Below, piece by piece: positions 50,143 to 56,606 of a stretch of 64,000 nucleotides of DNA. This DNA is from Oryzomicrobium terrae. Lineage in GTDB: Bacteria > Pseudomonadota > Gammaproteobacteria > Burkholderiales > Rhodocyclaceae. Each line of letters opens with the position of its first letter. The first letter of the stretch is position 1. A program made the position numbers and the translations under genes. The stretch spans positions 1,860,001-1,924,000 of the forward strand of contig NZ_CP022579.1 in the NCBI RefSeq assembly GCF_008274805.1, given 5' to 3'. Under the pieces are notes generated by a model that was given only the letters and a program-made list of their open reading frames with translations, did not search any database and was not told the DNA's origin.

Positions 50143-50873
50143 CCCTCGACACGACCGCTGCCACCGTCCCCCCTACGCCCACCAGCACGGGCACACCGAT
50201 CCTGGCGCTGCGCGGCATCCGCAAGTCCTACGGCCTCGGCACGCCGGTGGAAACCGAGGTGCTGCACGGCATCGACCTGACCTTGGGCGAGCACGAGTTC
50301 GTCGCCCTGACCGGCCCTTCCGGCTCGGGCAAATCGACCCTGCTCAACCTGATCGGCCTGCTCGAGACCCCCACCCAGGGCACCTTGGCCATCGCCGGGG
50401 AGGAAACCACCGCCCTCGACGACACCGGCCTGACCCGGCTGCGCGGGCGGGCCATCGGCTTCGTCTTCCAGTTCCACCACCTGCTGCCGGCCTTTTCCGC
50501 CCTGGAGAACGTGATGATGCCGGCCATCATCCACCAGGGCATCGCCACCGACGAGGCCACCGCCCGGGCCGAGGAACTTCTCGCCGCCGTGGGCCTGGCC
50601 GGGGCCGGACACAAGAAGCCCGGGGAACTGTCCGGCGGCATGCAACAGCGGGTGGCCATCGCCCGGGCCCTGTCCACCCACCCGCGCCTGCTGCTCGCCG
50701 ACGAGCCCACCGGCAACCTGGATACCAAGACCGCCGACGACATCTTCAGCCTGATGCGCCGCTTCAACCGGGAGCAAGGCAGCGCCTGCCTGATCGTCAC
50801 CCACGACCCGCGCCTGGCCGCCCGCTGCGACCGGGTGATCGAACTGGTGGACGGCCGCCTCACCACCGTCTGA
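50139..50873 (+). CDS. ABC exporter ATPase (LolD/DevA-like)
   Basis: Nucleotide-binding subunit of 244 residues. Walker [12 protein letters not shown], the Q-loop region [18 protein letters not shown], the signature [15 protein letters not shown], and Walker [13 protein letters not shown] are all intact. The N-terminal 20 residues are Thr/Pro-rich. The [21 protein letters not shown] stretch, cut here, is characteristic of the LolD/MacB group. It completes the adaptor-permease-ATPase set. A LolD identity is less likely because lolC/E-type lipoprotein genes are absent and an adaptor is present. Confidence 0.92.
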   Translation: MTLDTTAATVPPTPTSTGTPILALRGIRKSYGLGTPVETEVLHGIDLTLGEHEFVALTGPSGSGKSTLLNLIGLLETPTQGTLAIAGEETTALDDTGLTRLRGRAIGFVFQFHHLLPAFSALENVMMPAIIHQGIATDEATARAEELLAAVGLAGAGHKKPGELSGGMQQRVAIARALSTHPRLLLADEPTGNLDTKTADDIFSLMRRFNREQGSACLIVTHDPRLAARCDRVIELVDGRLTTV

Positions 50874-50899
50874 TTCGACAAGCGTCTGGGATACCTTTC

Positions 50900-51006
50900 G
50901 GAGAACAAGGACTGGCGCGGGGTTTGACGAGCCCACCGGCAAACCCCGCGTCCCTATTGGCTCTCCAGCCACCTACCCGCAAACCCCGCACCCCTGCTCA
51001 TTCTCC
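50900..51006. repeat. three 27-bp palindromic units at 40-bp period (array 3)
   Basis: Units at 50900-50926 (forward), 50940-50966 (reverse) and 50980-51006 (reverse) are spaced by exactly 13 bp. Cores are TGGCGCGGGGTTTG and close variants. The first two form an inverted pair with the 13-bp centre as loop. They lie directly downstream of the ABC exporter. Confidence 0.8.
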
Positions 51007-51012
51007 GGGCGG

Positions 51013-51080
51013 TGCGTCATATGCCTGACGCGCCGGGGCTTTTTTCTTTTATCCACAGACTGGCCCACAGAAATTGTGGG
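51013..51080 (+). repeat. DnaA-box intergenic element, copy B
   Basis: GCGTCA-N6-TGACGC (perfect 6-bp arms in this copy), a TTTTTTC tract, TTATCCACA (51049-51057) and CCCACA/TGTGGG (51064-51080) align without gaps with copies A and C. It is 196 bp upstream of the DUF805 gene, same orientation. Confidence 0.8.
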
Positions 51081-51275
51081 CAACCGGCCCGGCACCGGAA
51101 CCCGTGCAGTCAGGACAGCGGCCCCGCCCATAGCCAGTAAATAACCTGCCAATGAACAGCTAAACGCCAACCACCTTCCAGGACATAGGCATGGACGTCA
51201 CCTGCCCCCACCAGTATGCTGCCGGCGTTAATTCCCTTGGCATCACACATGCCACGCCCACCTTGAGGAGCCGCC

Positions 51276-51599
51276 ATGACCTTTACCGACGCGATCAAAA
51301 CCTGTTTTGCCAAGTACCTGGACTTTGAGGGCCGTGCCAGCCGTTCCGAATACTGGTGGTGGCTCCTCTTCCTCCTCCTGGCCAGCATCGTCGCCAACCT
51401 CATCAACGAGAACCTGGGCAGCCTGGTCTCCCTGGCCCTCCTGCTTCCCAGCCTCGCCGTGGCCACGCGCCGCCTGCACGACATCGACCGCAGCGGATGG
51501 TGGCAACTGATCGGGCTGATCCCCGTGATCGGCACCGTGGTGATGATTTACTGGTGTGTTCAGGAGGGTAAGGAGCCCAACCGCTTCGGCGCGGCCTGA
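51276..51599 (+). CDS. DUF805-family membrane protein
   Basis: A 107-residue inner-membrane protein of the DUF805 (YhaH) family. The N-terminal CFAKYLDFEGRASRSEYWWW with the aromatic cluster, three to four hydrophobic segments, and the RLHDIDRSGWWQLIGLIP block are typical. No function is known for the family. GAGGAG lies 7 bases before ATG 51276. It is followed by a string of small unrelated genes on the same strand, with DnaA-box element B upstream. Confidence 0.9.
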   Translation: MTFTDAIKTCFAKYLDFEGRASRSEYWWWLLFLLLASIVANLINENLGSLVSLALLLPSLAVATRRLHDIDRSGWWQLIGLIPVIGTVVMIYWCVQEGKEPNRFGAA

Positions 51600-51731
51600 A
51601 CCTTCCCGCCGATGCCAGCCCCGGGTGTCGCTGGCCGTGCTAGGTTGTAAGGAATGGCCGGCGCCCGTGGTCCGGTGCCATTTCCGCTCCTGCCGCTCGC
51701 CATTCCACCCACCTACAGCCGAGGACCCGCC

Positions 51732-51965
51732 ATGGAAAACGCCATCCACAAGCTCTGCGACCTGTTCCGCCAACTGGGCCTGCCCGACGACCCCGCCGCC
51801 ATCGAGGCCTTCATCGCCACCCACCGGCCCTTGCCCCATGGCGTCGCCCTGGCCGATGCACCGTTCTGGAGCCCCAGCCAGGCCCAGTTCCTGCGCGAGG
51901 AATTAAGCGAGGACGCCGACTGGGCCGAACTGGTGGATGCGCTGGCGCTGCTGTTGAGCCGCTGA
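51732..51965 (+). CDS. DUF2789-family small protein
   Basis: A 77-residue protein matching the DUF2789 pattern: ENAIHKLCDLFRQLGLPDD at the N-terminus and PFWSPSQAQFLREELSEDAD in the middle, ending in a leucine-rich helix. Predicted all-helical and acidic. Function unknown. ATG 51732 is chosen because the preceding in-frame residues are not conserved. It lies between DUF805 and a small membrane protein, spaced 23 bp from the latter. Confidence 0.8.
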   Translation: MENAIHKLCDLFRQLGLPDDPAAIEAFIATHRPLPHGVALADAPFWSPSQAQFLREELSEDADWAELVDALALLLSR

Positions 51966-51987
51966 TCCACGGAGCAGCGCGAGCACG

Positions 51988-52260
51988 ATGTTTCCTCCCG
52001 AACATCCAGTCTTGCTGGCGGTCATCGTGATCGTCAACTGGCCGATCTACGTGGGCTTCCTGCGCCTCCTCTTCGACGACAGCGACGACGTGGTCCGCTC
52101 GCTGGGCTACCTGGCCCTGCCCGAACTTCTGGCGATACTCTTCAATCGCAGCGTGGAAGAGAGCTGGGCCGAACTCCGCCTGCTTCTCCTGCTCGTCATG
52201 TGCGTCAGCGTGGTGCTCGCCCAATACTGCCTCGCCACCTGGCTGATGAAGATGGTGTGA
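51988..52260 (+). CDS. small membrane protein of unknown function
   Basis: A 90-residue hypothetical protein that I do not recognise. Two hydrophobic segments (VLLAVIVIVNWPIYVGFLRLL and LLLLLVMCVSVVLAQYCLA) flank an acidic loop (DDSDDVV) and a short helix. Codon usage matches its neighbours and it sits 22 bp after the DUF2789 stop, with its own stop touching a possible upstream start (52260) of the macro-domain gene. That supports a real, co-transcribed gene. Confidence 0.6.
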   Translation: MFPPEHPVLLAVIVIVNWPIYVGFLRLLFDDSDDVVRSLGYLALPELLAILFNRSVEESWAELRLLLLLVMCVSVVLAQYCLATWLMKMV

Positions 52261-52334
52261 TGGGTCACCCGTCCCCGATCCGCAATTCAGCAACCTCTGC
52301 GCCCCTGCGCCTCTGGTTCTTCGACACTGCGACC

Positions 52335-52892
52335 ATGCCCGCCTCATCGCCCCTCGCCACCTTCCTCGACGGCCGCGTCAGCATCCACGTCGGCGACCTG
52401 ACCCGCCACGCGGTGGACGCCCTGGTCAATGCGGCCAATGCCAGCCTGCTCGGCGGCGGCGGTGTGGACGGTGCGATCCACCGCGCCGGTGGCCCGGCCA
52501 TCCTCGACGCCTGCCGGGCGATCCGTGCCAGCCGCTGGCCCGAGGGGCTGCCCACCGGCGAAGCGGTGCTCACCACCGCCGGCGACCTGCCGGCCCGCTA
52601 CGTCATCCACACCGTTGGCCCGGTCTACGGCCAACACGGCGGCCGCGAGGCCGAACTGCTTGCCAACTGCTACCGCAATTCCCTGCAGCTGGCGGCGGAT
52701 AACGCCCTCACCAGCCTGGCCTTTCCCGCCATTTCCACCGGGGTGTACGGCTACCCGCCAAGCGAGGCGGCCCAGGTGGTATCCACCACCCTGACCGCAG
52801 TCCTGGCAACCCTGCCCGGCATGGCGGAAGTTCGCCTGGTGTTTTTCTCCCCGGCCGATGGCGCTATCTTTCTCCGTCATCACCGCTTCTGA
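52335..52892 (+). CDS. macro-domain protein (O-acetyl-ADP-ribose deacetylase-like)
   Basis: A 185-residue macro-domain hydrolase of the YmdB/MacroD type, which removes acetyl or ADP-ribose groups. The NAANASLLGGGGVDGAIHRAGG loop (one residue in the list replaced by its family name: the ADP-ribose-binding loop, residues about 35-56), HTVGPVYG and FPAISTGVYGYP are diagnostic. An upstream ATG at 52260 overlaps the previous stop and would add 25 non-conserved residues; I prefer 52335. Biological substrate in bacteria is uncertain. Confidence 0.9.
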   Translation: MPASSPLATFLDGRVSIHVGDLTRHAVDALVNAANASLLGGGGVDGAIHRAGGPAILDACRAIRASRWPEGLPTGEAVLTTAGDLPARYVIHTVGPVYGQHGGREAELLANCYRNSLQLAADNALTSLAFPAISTGVYGYPPSEAAQVVSTTLTAVLATLPGMAEVRLVFFSPADGAIFLRHHRF

Positions 52893-52903
52893 CGTCCAGG
52901 CCC

Positions 52904-53560
52904 ATGCCCGACCTTGTTTTCCGTCTCGCCCTGCTCGCCCTGGCCTGGCTCGGCTACTTCGCGCTGCACTCCCTGCTTGCCTCGCTGCCCATCAAGCACG
53001 CGGTCGCCCGGCGCTGGCCGGCGGCCATGCCGGCCTACCGTCTCGGCTTCAACCTGCTCGCCGTCCTGTTCCTGCTTGCGCCCCTCGGCCTGCTCTATGG
53101 CAGCGACTGGCCCAGCCTGTGGCGCTGGCAGGGCTACGCTGCCTGGCTGGCCAACGGCCTGGCGCTGGCCGCCCTGGCCGGCTTCATCTGGTCGCTGCGC
53201 TACTACGATGGCGAGGAATTCATCGGCCTGCGCCAATGGCGTGGCCATGTCCGCCAGGCGGAGGACCAGGAGCACTTCCAGCTTTCACCGCTGCACCGCT
53301 GGGTGCGCCACCCCTGGTACGCCCTGGCCCTGGTGCTGATCTGGACCCGCCCGATGGATGCCGGGATGCTGCTCACCGCACTGCTCGCCACCCTCTACTT
53401 CGTCGTTGGCTCCCGGCTGGAGGAGCGGAAGCTGCTCATTTATCACGGCGACATTTACCGCCGCTACCGGCAACGGGTACCCGGCCTGGTGCCCCTGCCC
53501 TGGAAGCACCTGAGCCGCGATGAAGTAGCCGCCTTGCTGGCCACGCCACCCCGCACCTGA
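52904..53560 (+). CDS. membrane-bound methyltransferase, NnrU/MddA-like
   Basis: A 218-residue integral membrane protein with about five hydrophobic segments. The C-terminal motif SPLHRWVRHPWYALALVL, then GSRLEERKLLIYHGDIYRRY is that of the isoprenylcysteine/phosphatidylethanolamine methyltransferase superfamily (RHPxY and an EE motif that bind SAM). Within it, it resembles NnrU and the methanethiol S-methyltransferase MddA. The substrate is an open question. It begins 11 bp after the macro-domain gene. Confidence 0.78.
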   Translation: MPDLVFRLALLALAWLGYFALHSLLASLPIKHAVARRWPAAMPAYRLGFNLLAVLFLLAPLGLLYGSDWPSLWRWQGYAAWLANGLALAALAGFIWSLRYYDGEEFIGLRQWRGHVRQAEDQEHFQLSPLHRWVRHPWYALALVLIWTRPMDAGMLLTALLATLYFVVGSRLEERKLLIYHGDIYRRYRQRVPGLVPLPWKHLSRDEVAALLATPPRT

Positions 53561-53658
53561 AGAACTGCCGTTCGAGGCGACGCCCGTGCTACGGCCAACA
53601 CATCGCGGCCCAAGGCCACCTCGCAGCCGCCTGGCTTATCGGCCTATTTTTCAGGCGC

Positions 53659-53726
53659 ATCGTCATATCCCTGACGGGCCAGGACTTTTTCTCCTTATCC
53701 ACAGCTCCGCCCACAGAAACTGGGGA
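53659..53726 (+). repeat. DnaA-box intergenic element, copy C
   Basis: CGTCA-N6-TGACG, a TTTTTCTCC tract and TTATCCACA (53695-53703) keep the spacing of copies A and B exactly. The second dyad is degraded (CCCACAG with CTGGGGA). It lies 66 bp upstream of the CzcI-like gene. Confidence 0.75.
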
Positions 53727-53756
53727 TAGGGCCTGCCCTCGCGCGGCATGCCCAGG

Positions 53757-53785
53757 TTGAAGCCCTGCCGCCCCTCCGCTATCCT
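53757..53785 (+). promoter_or_regulatory. putative promoter of the metal efflux operon
   Basis: TTGAAG (53757-53762), a 17-bp spacer and TATCCT (53780-53785) fit sigma-70. Transcription would start at or next to the ATG at 53793, implying a leaderless message, which makes this tentative. Confidence 0.3.
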
Positions 53786-53792
53786 TCGCCTC

Positions 53793-54290
53793 ATGCGCCG
53801 TCTTTTCGTCATCTTCCTGCTGGTGATCTTTCCGCTGCAGTCCGTCTGGGCCGCCGTGGGGAGCCTGTGCCAGCATGAAACGGCGAATTCCGCCCAGCAG
53901 CACACCGGCCATCACGCCCACCAGCATCAGGGTCACGACGTCACTGAGATGCAGACCATGCAGGCGGCGCAGGCCGAGGCCGATCTGATGGCCGCCTTGT
54001 CCTGCCCCCACGAAGGCAAGATGGGTCACGGCCATCACGCCGGCCACCATGAGGCGGCCGCAGACCAGGCCGCGAGCCAGGCCGCAGCGGACGATGGCGC
54101 CACTGCCAATACCAGTGGCTTCGACGGCGACTGCGGCACCTGCCACCTGAGCTGCCTCAGTCTGGTGCTTCTGCCCCCCCTCCTGCCCGCCTTCGCCACC
54201 GGCGCCATGCCCCCGGCCCAGGCGGCGCCGCCGCTTCTTTCCGTCGTCCCGTCGGGACCGGAACGGCCCAATTGGGCCCCCGCCGTCTAA
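53793..54290 (+). CDS. CzcI-like periplasmic metal-binding protein
   Basis: A 165-residue exported protein. The signal peptide (RRLFVIFLLVIFPLQSVWA) is followed by several His clusters (HTGHHAHQHQGHD, HGHHAGHHEA) and three cysteines, the composition of CzcI and related leaders of heavy-metal efflux operons. CzcI acts as a regulator of czc expression in Cupriavidus. I start at Met 53793, where the signal peptide begins, not at the upstream in-frame Met (53748). The CzcC-like gene follows after 229 bp, which is longer than usual and holds a small hairpin at 54334-54350. Confidence 0.8.
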   Translation: MRRLFVIFLLVIFPLQSVWAAVGSLCQHETANSAQQHTGHHAHQHQGHDVTEMQTMQAAQAEADLMAALSCPHEGKMGHGHHAGHHEAAADQAASQAAADDGATANTSGFDGDCGTCHLSCLSLVLLPPLLPAFATGAMPPAQAAPPLLSVVPSGPERPNWAPAV

Positions 54291-54519
54291 CCGGCGGGAC
54301 CACGACGCGAATCTCCTCGCTCTGATCCGGTTGGGACAGCCCCGCTGTCCTCGCATGCTGCCGTGCGCAGCCGACCTTCCCTCCCCCGCCCCGTTGCCTT
54401 GCCCAGTTGCCTGATCAGGCGTGGGTAACGCCCCGTGGCCGGACCTCAGAAGGCAACCCGAGCAAAATTCCCCGTTCCCCGCCGGACCCTCTCCCCTTGT
54501 ATTCATGCTGGAGAATCCG

Positions 54520-55959
54520 ATGTGCTGGATTGTTTCACCCCGGGTCTGCCGGGGAATTGCCCTCGCCAAGATCGCCGTGATCGCCCTGGGCGGCGGCGTT
54601 TCCCATGCCCAGGCCCAAACCGTTTCAACCGCTCCGCCTGCGGCGCCGGGCCTGGCGGCGGCCGTCGACGCCGCCTGGCAACGACAACCCGCGGCCCGGG
54701 CGCTCACCGCCCGGCTCGACGAGTTCGCCGCCCGCCGGGGCGCGGCCGGCAGCCTGCTGCCCGAGGCGCCCGCCCTGTCGGCGAGTAACCGCAACGACCG
54801 CCTCAACCGCAACACCGGGGTTTCCGAATGGGACGTGGCCGTGGCCCTGCCCCTGTGGCTGCCCGGCTACCAGTCCCGCACCCTGGCCCTGGTCGAATCG
54901 GAACAGGGCGCCTTCGAGGCCCTGGTCGGCCAGGCCCGCTGGCGGCTCGCCGGCGAGGTGCGCGAAGCCTACTGGCAGGCCCGCCTGGCCGAAAACGAGC
55001 GGATCGTCGCCAACCGCCGCGCCGACGATGCGGCCCGCCTCAGCGAGGACGTGCGCCGCCGCGTCGCCGCCGGTGAACTGGCGCGCATGGACCTCAACCA
55101 GGCCCAGGGCGCCGAGCAGGCCGCCCTGGCGGTCCAGGCCGAGAGCGAGGCCCGGGCCCATCGGGCGCGCCGCGCCTTCACCGCCCTGACCGGTCTGGCG
55201 ACCCTGCCCGACGAGGCGGCGGCCCGGGAATCCCTGGCCGCCCTCCCGGCAATGGCGCCGGCCAGCCTCGCCAGTACCGGCCAATCCGTCAGCCCACCGG
55301 GCGCGCTGTCCACCCCGATCCGGCCCCTGGCGGCCGGTGCATCCGACGCATCCACTGCGCGCCCTCGCCCGGCGAGCATCCCGGTGGATGACGGCCCGGC
55401 CTTCGACACCCCGCTCAGCGCCGCTGAAACCGCCCACCCCCTGCTCGCTCCGCTGGCCCGAGCCATCGAGGCGGCCCGCGCGCGCCTGGCCGTGGCCCGG
55501 GGCAACGTGCGCGACTACCCGGAGCTGGCGGTGGGCATGCGCCGCGACCGCGGCAGCTTCGACGGGCCCTGGGAAAGCTCGGCCACCGTGGCAGTACGCA
55601 TCCCCCTCGCCACCGACGCCCGCAACCGGCCGCGCATCGCCGCCGCCAGCGCCGAATTGACCGAGGCCGAAGCCACCCTGCCGGTGGAGCGGGCCCGGCT
55701 CGCCGCCGAGCAGGACGCCAGCGCCCGGGAGGTGGAGCAATCCGCCATCGCCCTGGCCCGGGCCGAGCAGCGCCTGGTCCTGGCCGCCGAAACCCAACGC
55801 GAATACGCCCGGGCCTTTCAGCTCGGCAACATCGACCTGCCGCAACGGCTGCGCATCGAATTCGACCGTTTCGACGCCGAGCTGGCCGCTGCTCGGGCCC
55901 GCATCGAGGCCGCCCGGGCCATCGCCCGGCGCAACCAATCCTTGGGACTCCTGCCATGA
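54520..55959 (+). CDS. CzcC-like outer-membrane factor of metal efflux
   Basis: TolC-family outer-membrane channel protein, 479 residues, with a signal peptide (IALAKIAVIALGGGVSHAQAQ). Two repeats (about 45-220 and 290-460) contain the coiled-coil Ala/Glu/Arg-rich helices of outer-membrane factors. ATG 54520 has GGAG six bases upstream and is preferred over 54505. A low-complexity stretch (about 255-310, Pro/Ala/Ser-rich) separates the repeats. The stop overlaps the next start (ATGA). Part of the CzcI-C-X-B-A-like operon. Confidence 0.85.
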   Translation: MCWIVSPRVCRGIALAKIAVIALGGGVSHAQAQTVSTAPPAAPGLAAAVDAAWQRQPAARALTARLDEFAARRGAAGSLLPEAPALSASNRNDRLNRNTGVSEWDVAVALPLWLPGYQSRTLALVESEQGAFEALVGQARWRLAGEVREAYWQARLAENERIVANRRADDAARLSEDVRRRVAAGELARMDLNQAQGAEQAALAVQAESEARAHRARRAFTALTGLATLPDEAAARESLAALPAMAPASLASTGQSVSPPGALSTPIRPLAAGASDASTARPRPASIPVDDGPAFDTPLSAAETAHPLLAPLARAIEAARARLAVARGNVRDYPELAVGMRRDRGSFDGPWESSATVAVRIPLATDARNRPRIAAASAELTEAEATLPVERARLAAEQDASAREVEQSAIALARAEQRLVLAAETQREYARAFQLGNIDLPQRLRIEFDRFDAELAAARARIEAARAIARRNQSLGLLP

Positions 55960-56606
55960 ACACCGCAATCCCCCCCTCTGGAACACCGCGCCAGTCCTTG
56001 CTCTCCAGGCAGGCCGCCTGGAGAGCCGCGCCCCTCCTTGCGCTCAGCCTGGCCCTCGCGCCGATGCCCGCCCTGTCTGGCCCCGGGCACGATGCCCCGG
56101 CGGCGGCCAGCGCCTCGGCCGCCGCGCCGTCCTTCGAGGCCCACTCCGACCTGTTCGAAATCGTCGGCCGCCTGCAGCCCACGCCGGACGGCCACGGCGC
56201 CCCCCAGCTGACCCTGTGGCTCGACCGCTGGGCCAGCGGCGAACCGGTAGCCAACGCCAGCATCGAGGTTGAGGCCAGCGGCGAAGGCACCGCCCCCCTC
56301 AAGGCCCAGGCCGAAGCACGCTCCGACGGCAGCTACACCCTGCCCGCCGCCTTCGCCCAAAGCCTGGCCGCCCCCGGCAGCCGGGCCTTGACCCTGACGG
56401 TGAGCGCTGGCGACGAGGCCGACCTGCTCGCCGCCGACTTCACCGTGGCAACGGGCGCCCTGCCCGGCGCCGCCCCCGTATCCTGGCCCGCCCGCCTGGG
56501 CAGCGGGATTGCCATCGCCGCCGCCATCGCAGCCGCTGTTGCCGCCCTCATCCTCGCCGTGCGGCGCCTGCGCCGCCGCCCAGCCGCTTCCGGGAGAAGC
56601 TCATGA
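55956..56606 (+). CDS. CzcB-type N-terminal domain as a stand-alone membrane-anchored protein
   Basis: A 216-residue periplasmic protein of unknown function. Residues 21-41 look like a signal segment. The middle (FEAHSDLFEIVGRL onward, then LLAADFTV) matches the extra N-terminal domain that some CzcB-like adaptors carry. A C-terminal transmembrane helix (GIAIAAAIAAAVAALILAV) and an Arg-rich tail end the protein. It is translationally coupled on both sides (ATGA with the CzcC-like stop; ATGA with the CzcB-like start). Its first codons contain a unit of the 27-bp intergenic repeat, so the N-terminus may be recently altered. Confidence 0.68.
   Translation: MNTAIPPSGTPRQSLLSRQAAWRAAPLLALSLALAPMPALSGPGHDAPAAASASAAAPSFEAHSDLFEIVGRLQPTPDGHGAPQLTLWLDRWASGEPVANASIEVEASGEGTAPLKAQAEARSDGSYTLPAAFAQSLAAPGSRALTLTVSAGDEADLLAADFTVATGALPGAAPVSWPARLGSGIAIAAAIAAAVAALILAVRRLRRRPAASGRSS
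55980..56006 (-). repeat. 27-bp palindromic unit inside a coding region
   Basis: Reading the minus strand, this stretch matches the 50900-50926 unit at 23 of 27 positions (core CTGGCGCGGTGTT). It sits in the N-terminal signal region of the 55956 gene. Immediately after, an 11-bp hairpin (56000-56010 with 56016-56026) occurs, and GGAGAGCC starts a partial unit at 56020, again 40 bp in phase. Confidence 0.6.

Larger units (their letters stand above)
50874..51275. other. 402-bp intergenic region with two repeat families
   Basis: The region contains array 3 (50900-51006) and DnaA-box element copy B, beginning 7 bp later. The remaining 51081-51275 shows no gene or obvious promoter apart from the GAGGAG ribosome-binding site for DUF805. 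Confidence 0.7.

Noticed and set aside
16330-51006. CRISPR arrays at 16.3, 26.8 and 50.9 kb
   Set aside because: Units alternate in orientation, gaps are 13 bp and partly conserved, only 2-3 units occur and no cas genes are present.
16621-53726. Chromosomal origin signalled by DnaA boxes
   Set aside because: The boxes are single and tens of kb or 2.6 kb apart, and dnaA, dnaN, rpmH or an AT-rich unwinding region is not seen.
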